Shown: positions 56,431 through 64,000 of the stretch, piece by piece
Position numbering within the stretch: the first letter of the stretch is position 1
Layout of the letters: each line of letters starts with the position of its first letter
NCBI RefSeq assembly: GCF_024347355.1
Contig: NZ_AP025465.1
Coordinates: 2,108,001-2,172,000 of the forward strand
Direction of reading: 5' to 3'
Length of the DNA stretch: 64,000 nucleotides
Source of the DNA: Vibrio chagasii
GTDB lineage: Bacteria; Pseudomonadota; Gammaproteobacteria; Enterobacterales; Vibrionaceae
Translations under genes and position numbers: made by a program
Notes under the pieces: model-generated
What the model was told of the DNA's origin: nothing
Database searches by the model: none
What the model saw: only the letters and a program-made list of their open reading frames with translations

Positions 56431-59053
56431 GACTTTGGGTCCTGATTGGGACATAGCGTGGTCTTAACGACCAAATAAATATGAAGCTCTGTAAAAATAA
56501 GTCCGCGGTAACTCTTATAAAGTTAGGACTGTGTTTCAATAAGCGTTTATAGCCGTTAAAACCAACCTGGAGTACTGCTCGCATACTCGATAAAGGTTTA
56601 TCTGACTGATATCCTTGCTGCCATTTGGCCCATGTATCAGCTCGAGCAAATGTACATTGAACATATTGAACTTGCTGTTGGTGAGACAACTCCTCCAGGC
56701 GAAGCCCAAAAATGCCTTTAGATGCATAAGCAACAGTCATAGGGAAAACGAATTCTTGTCCCCCACGTTTGAGTACAACGTCTAAACATTGACCAAGTAA
56801 GCGCTCACAAGTTTTTTCATCAGCATCGTTGATCACGACTCGAATCCCACCTAAAGAAAAATCCTTCATTTCTGCCTGAATTAAATGCCCTGTACGAAGC
56901 TTAACCCAAATTGGCATAGATACTTCGACTCGGTGATCCTTACGTACTTGCTTCGCCTCAACCGCTACAGCAACCGCTGCACCCAGTATCAACAAATTGT
57001 ACAGGGTCCAGATCAAGTTAACGATAACAGTACCAATCTCATCATTTGGTCCCCAGCCCAAGCGATAGAAACCAACACCAGCCCCTAAAATATTTAGAGC
57101 AACGAGAACTAAATACGGCCTTGAGATCACCCAGTCGTAATGAGACTTCTCAACTAATCCACCTTTGGCTGTAACATTAAAAGTGCCTTTGTGTGGAGCA
57201 AAAAGTGCTACAGTCGTTGGCCTTGCGATGTACCAAGCTAACACTGTTTCGTAGACCTCCCCCCAAAATGAGTAACGATGGTCACCCTGCATTCGGGAGT
57301 TAGTCATACTTGCATGTATCATATGCGGTAACACATAGAGAATAATGGCAAGTGCCGGAGCGTAAATAACATACGAATGTAAAATTAAAAACGCGAGTGG
57401 AGCTACTAAAAACACAATCCTTGGGATACCGGATAAAAAGTGCATCATCGCGTTTAGATAACAAAGCCGCTGTGACAACTTAAGCCCTTTCCCTATCAGA
57501 GGATTATCTACCCGGAATATCTGAGCCATACCTCTAGCCCATCGAATACGTTGTCCTACGTGTGCCGATAACGTTTCGGTCGCTAAGCCTGCTGAAATTG
57601 GCTGCTTTAAATACGCCGAACGATAACCAAGGCGGTGCATCCTGAGAGAGGTATGCGCATCTTCTGTCACCGTTTCGACAGCAATACCACCAACTTCTTC
57701 TAACGGCTCACGCCTTAGTACAGCACAAGAACCACAGAAAAAAGTCGCGTCCCAAAGATCATTACCGTCTTGAATCAAGCCATAAAACAAACTCCCTTCA
57801 TTAGGCACATTTCGAAAATTCGATAAGTTGCGCTCAAACGGGTCTGGAGAAAAGAAATGGTGCGGCGTTTGTATCAACGCAAGCTTTGGGTCTTTAAGAA
57901 ACATTCCCATGGTCAGCTGAAAAAAAGCTCTCGTCGGAATATGGTCACAATCGAAAATAGCGACATATTCACCATGGGTTTGCTTCAACGCGTAATTGAT
58001 GTTGCCCGCTTTGGCATGCTCATTAGTCGGGCGACGGATATAATTAACTCCGACACTTTTCGCAAAGTCTCGGAAACTGTCACGTTTACCATCGTCCAGA
58101 ATATGAATGTTCAATTTATCTTTTGGCCAGTCAACACCAAGCGACGCATATACTGTCGCTTTAACAACATCCAAATCTTCATTGTAAGTGGGAATCATCA
58201 GATCGATTGTTGGCCAACTCGATTCATCTTTGTGCATAGAGATTGGTTTGCGACTCAAAGGCCATATATTCTGAAAATAGCCGAGTAAAAGCACAATCCA
58301 AGAGTAAGTTTCTGCCAGAAGTAAAATACTCCCCAAAAAAAGAGCAATCGGATCATCCCAATTTAAAGTCGATGAGTAACGCCACCACAGATAACGACAC
58401 GAAGCCGTCACTGAAAGAATAATCAGCAACATAGTGGGGAAGCGCCCCGGCATACGACGCACCATCATTGCCAACCCCCAAAGCAACAATATAAATACAG
58501 TTTGAGCCTGATAGCCAAAAGGGACAGTAAAACAAAGCAACGCAATAAAAACGACCAAGAAAAGTAGTATGTAGTTGAACAACATAACCAATTTGCTTTC
58601 TTTCATCCGTTCACGTATTTCGGATCCGTTGGTTTGATCCGCAGCCATCTCGAGCCAGGCGACCAATTTAGATATTTGAGAGAACGGTATATAAAATAAA
58701 TTTTTCAGTAAGTTAAATGTGTCATTGACGATTTTAACCACTTTCTTAGACAAGAATTTACAGGGGGTTTGCTTAAAAAAAGCTAGCCACAGCGTTTGAA
58801 CCATAAATCGAACAGAATCAAACAGCCTTGGAGCAGCAAAGTTTATATGTGGGTACAAATACAGAGGCAGCTTCCATGTGGCAACCTCTGCTATTTTTGG
58901 TTTCAAAAGAACAAAACAGAAAGAAAACCATATCGACAAAAGCATCCTGCCAACTCTTGTACTATTGCAGTTCTTGTACTTCTCGTAAGTTCTCGTTTGA
59001 AACTTAAATTGCTCAGCTATCCAAGGTTGGAAAATCAAATTCAGGCTACGCAT
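56417..59053 (-). CDS. bcsA: Cellulose synthase catalytic subunit with PilZ domain
   Basis: BcsA polymerises UDP-glucose into beta-1,4-glucan while translocating it. It has an N-terminal extension, about eight membrane helices and a GT2 core. Catalytic elements are DLMIPTYNEDLDVVKA, AIFDCDHIPTRAFFQ (DxD), VTEDAHTSLRMH (TED) and QRIRWARGMAQIF (QxxRW). The C-terminal PilZ domain shows RKDHR (RxxxR) and DFSLGGIRVV (DxSxxG), the c-di-GMP switch. Its 878 residues match the E. coli length (872). It starts 3 nt after bcsQ. Confidence 0.97.
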   Translation of the reverse strand: MRSLNLIFQPWIAEQFKFQTRTYEKYKNCNSTRVGRMLLSIWFSFCFVLLKPKIAEVATWKLPLYLYPHINFAAPRLFDSVRFMVQTLWLAFFKQTPCKFLSKKVVKIVNDTFNLLKNLFYIPFSQISKLVAWLEMAADQTNGSEIRERMKESKLVMLFNYILLFLVVFIALLCFTVPFGYQAQTVFILLLWGLAMMVRRMPGRFPTMLLIILSVTASCRYLWWRYSSTLNWDDPIALFLGSILLLAETYSWIVLLLGYFQNIWPLSRKPISMHKDESSWPTIDLMIPTYNEDLDVVKATVYASLGVDWPKDKLNIHILDDGKRDSFRDFAKSVGVNYIRRPTNEHAKAGNINYALKQTHGEYVAIFDCDHIPTRAFFQLTMGMFLKDPKLALIQTPHHFFSPDPFERNLSNFRNVPNEGSLFYGLIQDGNDLWDATFFCGSCAVLRREPLEEVGGIAVETVTEDAHTSLRMHRLGYRSAYLKQPISAGLATETLSAHVGQRIRWARGMAQIFRVDNPLIGKGLKLSQRLCYLNAMMHFLSGIPRIVFLVAPLAFLILHSYVIYAPALAIILYVLPHMIHASMTNSRMQGDHRYSFWGEVYETVLAWYIARPTTVALFAPHKGTFNVTAKGGLVEKSHYDWVISRPYLVLVALNILGAGVGFYRLGWGPNDEIGTVIVNLIWTLYNLLILGAAVAVAVEAKQVRKDHRVEVSMPIWVKLRTGHLIQAEMKDFSLGGIRVVINDADEKTCERLLGQCLDVVLKRGGQEFVFPMTVAYASKGIFGLRLEELSHQQQVQYVQCTFARADTWAKWQQGYQSDKPLSSMRAVLQVGFNGYKRLLKHSPNFIRVTADLFLQSFIFIWSLRPRYVPIRTQSHANQ

Positions 59054-59056
59054 TAG

Positions 59057-59839
59057 TTAGCCTTGAGAATAATGAGATGAAAACGTTGAAACACACCAAA
59101 AAGCCAAGGATTGAAAGTCCTTAGCAGCTTGACTAAACGGAGAAAAATGCTGAACCGTAGTAAGGTTAGCAACACAATCTAACAGAGCGGTATCACGATG
59201 GAGTAATACTGGCACTAGTATCGAACCAAATTCTTTCTTCAATACAAGCATGAAGTCACGACCAACTTCGGTTTCTGGTTGATAATGGTTGATGACAAGT
59301 CGTAGTTTATTTCTCTCTAATAACTCATCGAAGAAAGGACAGCTTTGAATCCATGACTGAAGCGCGCTGTAGCTAACGGCATCGGCCGTAACGGCAATAA
59401 ATACCATATCTATTGCATCAATAGTGCCGTGGACCGCTAGATTATTTAGATCTGATAGCGCTGCATGAAATAATTGCCACTGTTCGCCCTTATCTGCGCG
59501 GGCATTTAAAGTCGTTTCTACTAACGAGTTAAGGTGTTGCTCTTTGTTTTTTTCAAATTCAAAGTGCTGATCGAAAGATAACTTCCCGAAGGGAAGAAAC
59601 ATAGCACCTTGTGGGCTCTGATAGCCCGCGTCAAACAAGTTTAGTCGATTCAGCGTTCTTACTGCCCACCCGTCATTCTCTTCATATGGAAGACCTAAAT
59701 GGAGCCCTAAAAGGTTCTCAGGTGAAGAGTCTATCGCTAATACCTGCTTATTGATTTTCACTAAAGCCTGCGAAAGGTTTGCTGTGATGGTCGTAGATCC
59801 ACAACCACCACGTAAGCTAGCAAAAAGAAGGCGCTTCAT
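59057..59839 (-). CDS. bcsQ: Cellulose synthesis MinD/ParA-like ATPase BcsQ
   Basis: BcsQ is an SIMIBI ATPase that, with BcsR, positions and activates the BcsA-B complex at the inner membrane. The P-loop reads RGGCGSTTITANLSQAL, the divergent form of E. coli BcsQ (RGGVGTTTITA) without the deviant Walker lysine. VLAIDSSPENLLGLHLGLP is the switch I region. Length 260. Start overlaps the bcsR stop by 4 nt. Confidence 0.93.
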   Translation of the reverse strand: MKRLLFASLRGGCGSTTITANLSQALVKINKQVLAIDSSPENLLGLHLGLPYEENDGWAVRTLNRLNLFDAGYQSPQGAMFLPFGKLSFDQHFEFEKNKEQHLNSLVETTLNARADKGEQWQLFHAALSDLNNLAVHGTIDAIDMVFIAVTADAVSYSALQSWIQSCPFFDELLERNKLRLVINHYQPETEVGRDFMLVLKKEFGSILVPVLLHRDTALLDCVANLTTVQHFSPFSQAAKDFQSLAFWCVSTFSSHYSQG

Positions 59840-60057
59840 ATCGCTTCCGTTTCTATACCTGCCTGTTTCTTACCGACTAACTTATCAGTAGTACGTACTT
59901 GCTTTGATTGAAATATTAACCACTTACTTTTAGCTTGTGTATAAGACTCATTCTCTGTCATTTCAATGTACTGATGTTGAGTTAGATTATATGAAGCGTA
60001 GATCGAATTAATGTCTTTTGCTGGTTCAGCCACTAGATTTTTCCAAAATAAAAGCAC
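59836..60057 (-). CDS. bcsR: BcsR-like small cellulose-synthesis protein
   Basis: Residues ~15-52 align with E. coli BcsR: DINSIYASYNLTQHQYIEM and AKSKWLIFQ correspond to DIVALKQAFSLPDIDYADI and ALKRWPLLA (recalled from E. coli). The 73-residue size, the position directly before bcsQ and the 4-nt overlap with it support the call. BcsR forms a heterocomplex with BcsQ. It is the first gene of the minus-strand operon. Confidence 0.78.
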   Translation of the reverse strand: MLLFWKNLVAEPAKDINSIYASYNLTQHQYIEMTENESYTQAKSKWLIFQSKQVRTTDKLVGKKQAGIETEAI

Positions 60058-60506
60058 AAAAACACAGAGGCAAAGACGTTCCTGTCAATTCCTTTAACCT
60101 GTATACATTACGCTGATAACTATTTAACGCACGAACCTATGCGCAGAACATGAATAGGATGTACATATGAGCAATGAAATCTTGACTCACACTACTTTCG
60201 TTCAATAAATGGTGTCTTCTTAGGTAATAAGGAATTAGCAACATAAAGACAAGTTGTAACTACTTACGAAACATCTATATTTAAAATCAATGACATGGAC
60301 ACATTTATTTAAACTGACTATGATTCATCATGTAACACATAGTCATCTGAAAAATTATAATATATCTATTTTAATTTTCGATCAAACTTGATTAAGATAT
60401 CCGCGTCATTTTATTGTCACAACTCAGCTCTAAAGCTTCAACGCATAATGCTCTGTGTTATATGCTAGCTATCAAAAAACTTAACCACATGAAACTAAGG
60501 AATTTT
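60058..60506. promoter_or_regulatory. 449-nt divergent bcs control region
   Basis: This AT-rich gap separates the bcsR and bcsE starts and must contain both promoters. A 13-codon frame with an AGGAT ribosome site (60167-60208) and a TTGACT (60182) are visible, but no convincing -10 follows. I see no clear operator. Confidence 0.5.
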
Positions 60507-62090
60507 ATGCACTCGATTCATGGGCTACCGGCAACGACCAGTGAAAGAGAATATGAATCTGTATACGTCAATTTATTCACACACAAAAGACTAGCAATCG
60601 ATTCCTTATTCAACTTATTAAAAAACAAAGATAACACTTCACTTACAATATTTACTGACAAAGAAACTTTTTTGACAGGGCTCACTGAAGAAGTAATATC
60701 AAAAATCAATCACTTAGCAAAAACGTCATTAGAAAAAATGTATTTTGTTAATAGCCATCAGTCGAAAAAAACAATCAATCCAATTTCACTGTCACTTGAT
60801 ATTCACAATATCAATATAAAAAGCCATTCTACTTATATTTTATTTATTCATGACAGCTTGCTCGCTCACTGTGATGACAATGAAATTGATAAATTTCTAT
60901 ACAATATACAAAGTATTGCTCATAAAAAGCACTTATCCATCAATTTATGTATTTACGGCAACCTTGCAACGTCAATATTAAAACCAAAATTGCTCACTAA
61001 TAACCGCTACATCGCAGGGCTTGCAACTATGACTCCAATCGATGAGTCTAGTTATAACTACCTTGTTGATTTTTGGTGCAATAAACATGGTGTTAAGTCT
61101 GATAGTGAATATATTCTTACGAGTTCAAGTAACGGTCAATTAGAGGCTACCTTAAACCAGAACCTAAGCTCGCTAGACATAATCGAAGATAAAGCGGACA
61201 ACGATCGAATCTATGTGAGCAAAGAAGTCTTGAGTGAGGGCGTTAAGGTTCCCAAAAGCGTACATGTAGCGAATGACAACCAAACGCTACTAAAGATGCT
61301 CGATAGTCCAAGAGCTTCAACCGTTATCTTTAGTTGCACCAATCAGAAAGAAGTTAGGCAGTTAGCTATTGACTGCTTTAGGTTACGTGCTAAAGCGGGG
61401 AACCAACTAAAAATAGTTATTCGCGAGACTGAGCAGTGCCTAAGATACACAGACGAAAAGTTTCTACTTCGCGCAGGAGTTAATTTGATCTGTCCTGTTC
61501 AACTTCCTCACATGCGCTTTATGACACAAGTCGAGGCAATACAAGGCCAGTTATCCACTCGCCCATTACCGAAGAATATCGAGTCTCTCCTCAAGTATGA
61601 CCTAAAGTTCGGAAATAAAGGTTATATGCTAAACACTGAGTTTAAAGACTATTGTGGTGAGTTGATTGCTATGTCATCACGCTCCAATGTTAGGTTTGCG
61701 TTAATCAAGCTTAGTTTGTTACCTGGAATGACGGCTGAAGATTGCCTACGTCTCTGCCATATCCGTAGAGATGGCGATGTCGTCACTGCATGTAATAATG
61801 CTCTGTATATCCTTTTTAGTGCGATCCGCCACAACGACATCAACGTTGCACTGAGTAACGTTTTCGAGTTTCCTATTCGCGATCTGTTTTATACGGTTCA
61901 AACTTATGACACTCAACATGATATCGAAGCCGAATTGCAATACATCATAAAAGATCAGGCCACAATCTCATCTGAAGTGTCACAATTAACGACAGAAGAA
62001 AAGATTTTTTCAGAGGCTACTCACCCCGTAACAGACGTCCCCCCCCTATTTGCAATAAAAAAAGTTATCGCCTCAAAGGGAACCATATGA
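60507..62090 (+). CDS. bcsE: c-di-GMP-binding cellulose regulator BcsE
   Basis: BcsE binds c-di-GMP through its GIL domain and boosts cellulose output. The diagnostic stretch is VIRETEQCLRYTDEKFLLRAGVNLI (~residues 308-332); the R-x-x-D (RYTD) element supplies the ligand contacts. The start is set at ATG 60507, with AAGGA 5 nt upstream, giving 527 residues (E. coli BcsE 523). A TTG at 60414 would add 31 residues without a ribosome site. The first ~250 residues are AT-rich and weakly conserved, matching the REC-like/NTPase-fold N-terminal half of BcsE. It heads bcsEFG. Confidence 0.93.
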   Translation: MHSIHGLPATTSEREYESVYVNLFTHKRLAIDSLFNLLKNKDNTSLTIFTDKETFLTGLTEEVISKINHLAKTSLEKMYFVNSHQSKKTINPISLSLDIHNINIKSHSTYILFIHDSLLAHCDDNEIDKFLYNIQSIAHKKHLSINLCIYGNLATSILKPKLLTNNRYIAGLATMTPIDESSYNYLVDFWCNKHGVKSDSEYILTSSSNGQLEATLNQNLSSLDIIEDKADNDRIYVSKEVLSEGVKVPKSVHVANDNQTLLKMLDSPRASTVIFSCTNQKEVRQLAIDCFRLRAKAGNQLKIVIRETEQCLRYTDEKFLLRAGVNLICPVQLPHMRFMTQVEAIQGQLSTRPLPKNIESLLKYDLKFGNKGYMLNTEFKDYCGELIAMSSRSNVRFALIKLSLLPGMTAEDCLRLCHIRRDGDVVTACNNALYILFSAIRHNDINVALSNVFEFPIRDLFYTVQTYDTQHDIEAELQYIIKDQATISSEVSQLTTEEKIFSEATHPVTDVPPLFAIKKVIASKGTI

Positions 62091-62263
62091 ACATTAATGA
62101 CTTTCTACTCACGGCAACTATCAGCGCCTTAATTGGGGGGCTACTCGGTTACTTTCTTCGTGATGCTGTGGAATTTAGTATACGTGTTTATCAACGTCAC
62201 TTCACACGTTCACGGTATTTCGAACAAGATGCCACTATCACTAAAAATAAGAAGCTAAAATAA
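62087..62263 (+). CDS. bcsF: BcsF-like small membrane protein
   Basis: This 58-residue protein begins MNINDFLLTATISALIGGL, with one TM segment followed by a basic tail (IRVYQRHFTRSRYFEQ). Its ATG overlaps the bcsE stop (ATGA) and its TAA shares one base with the bcsG ATG (TAATG). E. coli BcsF is 63 residues with the same plan and bridges BcsE to BcsG. Position, size and topology support the name; sequence similarity is low. Confidence 0.82.
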   Translation: MNINDFLLTATISALIGGLLGYFLRDAVEFSIRVYQRHFTRSRYFEQDATITKNKKLK

Positions 62264-63888
62264 TGAAACCACATCTTAAGGATTCCATTCTTTCAAACCT
62301 AAGTTTGGGTTGGTGGAACATCTATTTTATCGCAAAAGTGGCTCTTTTCGTTCAAGGGACGATTGACTTCCACCCAATTGAAAACTTCGCTTTATTACTA
62401 TTTATATTACTTCCCGTGACACTGAAGCCAATCAATGTAGCTCGCCATCTTATCGCGGTTGTGATAGCTGCTTGGTTACTGCATTATGATTCTTACCTTC
62501 CGCCGCTAGATAGGCTTTGGGCGCAAGTAGGACAACTCGCACAGTTTGAGATTGGATATCTTATTGAGCTTATAGGGCGGTTTGTTTCAGTTGAAGCACT
62601 GCTAGGCTTATTTACGCTATGTGCAGGTTACTACATCCTAAGTAGATTTCTACGTATCTCGGTCTTCGTCGTTATCGCGATGCTTTATGTCAGCCTACCA
62701 GACAGTCCTGAACCTTCAGTTCAGGTTGTTAGCAATGACTTAACACAAAAAAACGAGTCAACCCTGCCAACGCCGTCGCAACCACAAATAACTGAAATAA
62801 ATGACCAATCCCTGAATAAAATGACTACAAATTTTTTCGAGAAAGAAGCATCTCGTTCTGTCGATTTTAGTCAAAGCAGCCAATCATCAGCCCCCTTTGA
62901 CCTACTATTTTTAAGTATTTGTTCAGTCGCGTGGGACGACATCGAGATTGCAGGGTTAGCAGATCACCCGCTGTTTAAAGAATTCGACATCATGTTCGAC
63001 AACTTTAGTGCCGGCACATCATATAGTGGCCCTGCTGTTATTCGTCTATTAAGAGCGAGTTGTGGTCAACAAGAACACAGCCAGCTGTTCGCATCAGCAC
63101 CTTCAAACCAATGTTACCTGTTTGATAATCTCAAAAACTTAGGCTTCGAAGAAAACCTATTAATGAACCATAACGGTGTCTTTGACAGCTTCCTTGAACT
63201 AATTAAAAAGGATGGTGACATAGCAGCAGAACTCATGCCTCAGGATGGCTTTAAGCCTTACCAAAAGTCATTTGACGGCTCTTCAATATTCCGAGACAAA
63301 CAAGTCCTAGATAACTGGCTACAACAAAGGCTAAACAGCAGTGATGAAAAAGTCGTAGCATTGTATAACTCGATCTCACTACATGATGGCAATCGAATCA
63401 TAAATTCTAAGTCCAGTACGTCAATGATCAGTTATAAAAAGCGTTTGAAAAACCTGCTTGACGATCTTTATGATTTTTTCAAACAGCTTGAAGCATCAAA
63501 ACGTAATATTGTTGTTGCTTTAGTACCTGAACACGGAGCAGGTATGCGGGGCGATAGAATGCAAATACAAGGTATGAGAGAAATACCAGCCCCTGGTATC
63601 GTGCATACTCCAGTAGGCATTAAGATTTTCGGGGAAAATATCAAACGTGACGGAGAGACAATACATGTCACCGCTCCTTCAAGCTACCTAGCACTCTCGC
63701 AATTAGTATCCAATATTCTAGAGGAAGATATCTATAGTGATACACAGTTCAGTCCAAAGAAACTAACTCAAAACTTACCAGAAACACCCCTCGTAGCCCA
63801 AAATTCTGGCTCAACAGTAATTGAAGTCGATGGCAAATATTACGTCACATTAGATGGATCTAGTTGGATTGAATATCCAAATAAGTAG
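62263..63888 (+). CDS. bcsG: Cellulose phosphoethanolamine transferase BcsG
   Basis: BcsG moves phosphoethanolamine from phosphatidylethanolamine to cellulose in the periplasm. Four to five N-terminal TM helices (~1-150) are followed by a catalytic domain of the alkaline-phosphatase fold. The nucleophile region is NFSAGTSYSGPAVIRLLRASCG, with the Ser used for transfer, and a zinc-binding His lies in LVPEHGAGMRGD. At 541 residues it is close to E. coli BcsG (559). It follows bcsF by a 1-nt overlap and is followed by a terminator. Confidence 0.95.
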   Translation: MKPHLKDSILSNLSLGWWNIYFIAKVALFVQGTIDFHPIENFALLLFILLPVTLKPINVARHLIAVVIAAWLLHYDSYLPPLDRLWAQVGQLAQFEIGYLIELIGRFVSVEALLGLFTLCAGYYILSRFLRISVFVVIAMLYVSLPDSPEPSVQVVSNDLTQKNESTLPTPSQPQITEINDQSLNKMTTNFFEKEASRSVDFSQSSQSSAPFDLLFLSICSVAWDDIEIAGLADHPLFKEFDIMFDNFSAGTSYSGPAVIRLLRASCGQQEHSQLFASAPSNQCYLFDNLKNLGFEENLLMNHNGVFDSFLELIKKDGDIAAELMPQDGFKPYQKSFDGSSIFRDKQVLDNWLQQRLNSSDEKVVALYNSISLHDGNRIINSKSSTSMISYKKRLKNLLDDLYDFFKQLEASKRNIVVALVPEHGAGMRGDRMQIQGMREIPAPGIVHTPVGIKIFGENIKRDGETIHVTAPSSYLALSQLVSNILEEDIYSDTQFSPKKLTQNLPETPLVAQNSGSTVIEVDGKYYVTLDGSSWIEYPNK

Positions 63889-63934
63889 TCGTTAATCAGG
63901 CTCTATCATTACCAAAATAGGACGAGTAAGAGGC

Positions 63935-63965
63935 AAGCCAGTGAATCAATCACTGGCTTTTTAAT
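63935..63965 (+). terminator. Terminator of bcsEFG
   Basis: AAGCCAGTGA (63935-63944) and TCACTGGCTT (63950-63959) pair around ATCAA and are followed by TTT. Confidence 0.85.
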
Positions 63966-64000
63966 ACCTACCAGTTATCGAATTGCTTAACCTAAATGTG

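Noticed and set aside
60167..60208. 13-codon frame in the bcs divergent region with an AGGAT site
   Set aside because: Too short to support, and no attenuator-like hairpin follows it.

Overview
The window looks like a chromosome segment of a marine Vibrio, tentatively of the Splendidus clade. The grounds are gene content, codon style, the Vibrio-type trp operon (free trpG, fused trpCF, Trp-rich leader peptide), metE/metR flanked by an AspS-like pilotin gene, and synteny with the enterobacterial yci genes around trp. The species call is an inference from gene content, not from any search.

Layout. 1-7.4 kb is housekeeping: the 3' part of polB, an orphan nucleotidyltransferase, efpL with a YciU-type gene, a SpoU methyltransferase, then rluB, yciO and yciV on the minus strand. 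7.47-14.7 kb is the trp locus: a promoter with an overlapping TrpR operator, trpL, an attenuator, and trpE-G-D-CF-B-A. An intact IS50/Tn5-like insertion sequence (14714-16216) sits in the trp terminator and splits it. 16.2-21 kb holds a slipin/NfeD pair, a dicarboxylate-type symporter and a TetR regulator.

21.2-30.2 kb is a five-gene minus-strand cluster: a BvgS-like hybrid sensor kinase with two periplasmic solute-binding domains, a REC-EAL c-di-GMP phosphodiesterase, a chemoreceptor, a porin and a half-size PstS-like periplasmic protein. It reads as one sensory system linking a periplasmic ligand to c-di-GMP turnover and chemotaxis. It is the most system-like candidate here and I cannot assign its ligand.

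30.7-40.5 kb holds a small unknown gene, yciB, yciA, yciI, aspS, then metE divergent from metR. metE carries an in-frame TAA that removes the last 78 codons, including the Cys that is the fourth zinc ligand. Next come a DUF4250-like protein, an unknown membrane protein and a YgiQ-type radical SAM protein. 40.6-45.6 kb has a GtrA / ArnT-like / GT2 lipid-linked sugar cluster divergent from an OmpR-type two-component pair. 45.7-49 kb has a PLP enzyme, an exported dienelactone hydrolase and dadA.

49.2-63.9 kb is a complete divergent cellulose locus, bcsRQABZC on minus and bcsEFG on plus, including a 58-codon bcsF. This is the gene set expected for phosphoethanolamine-cellulose. BcsA (PilZ) and BcsE (GIL) both bind c-di-GMP in known systems, so the REC-EAL protein at 25 kb could feed into this output.
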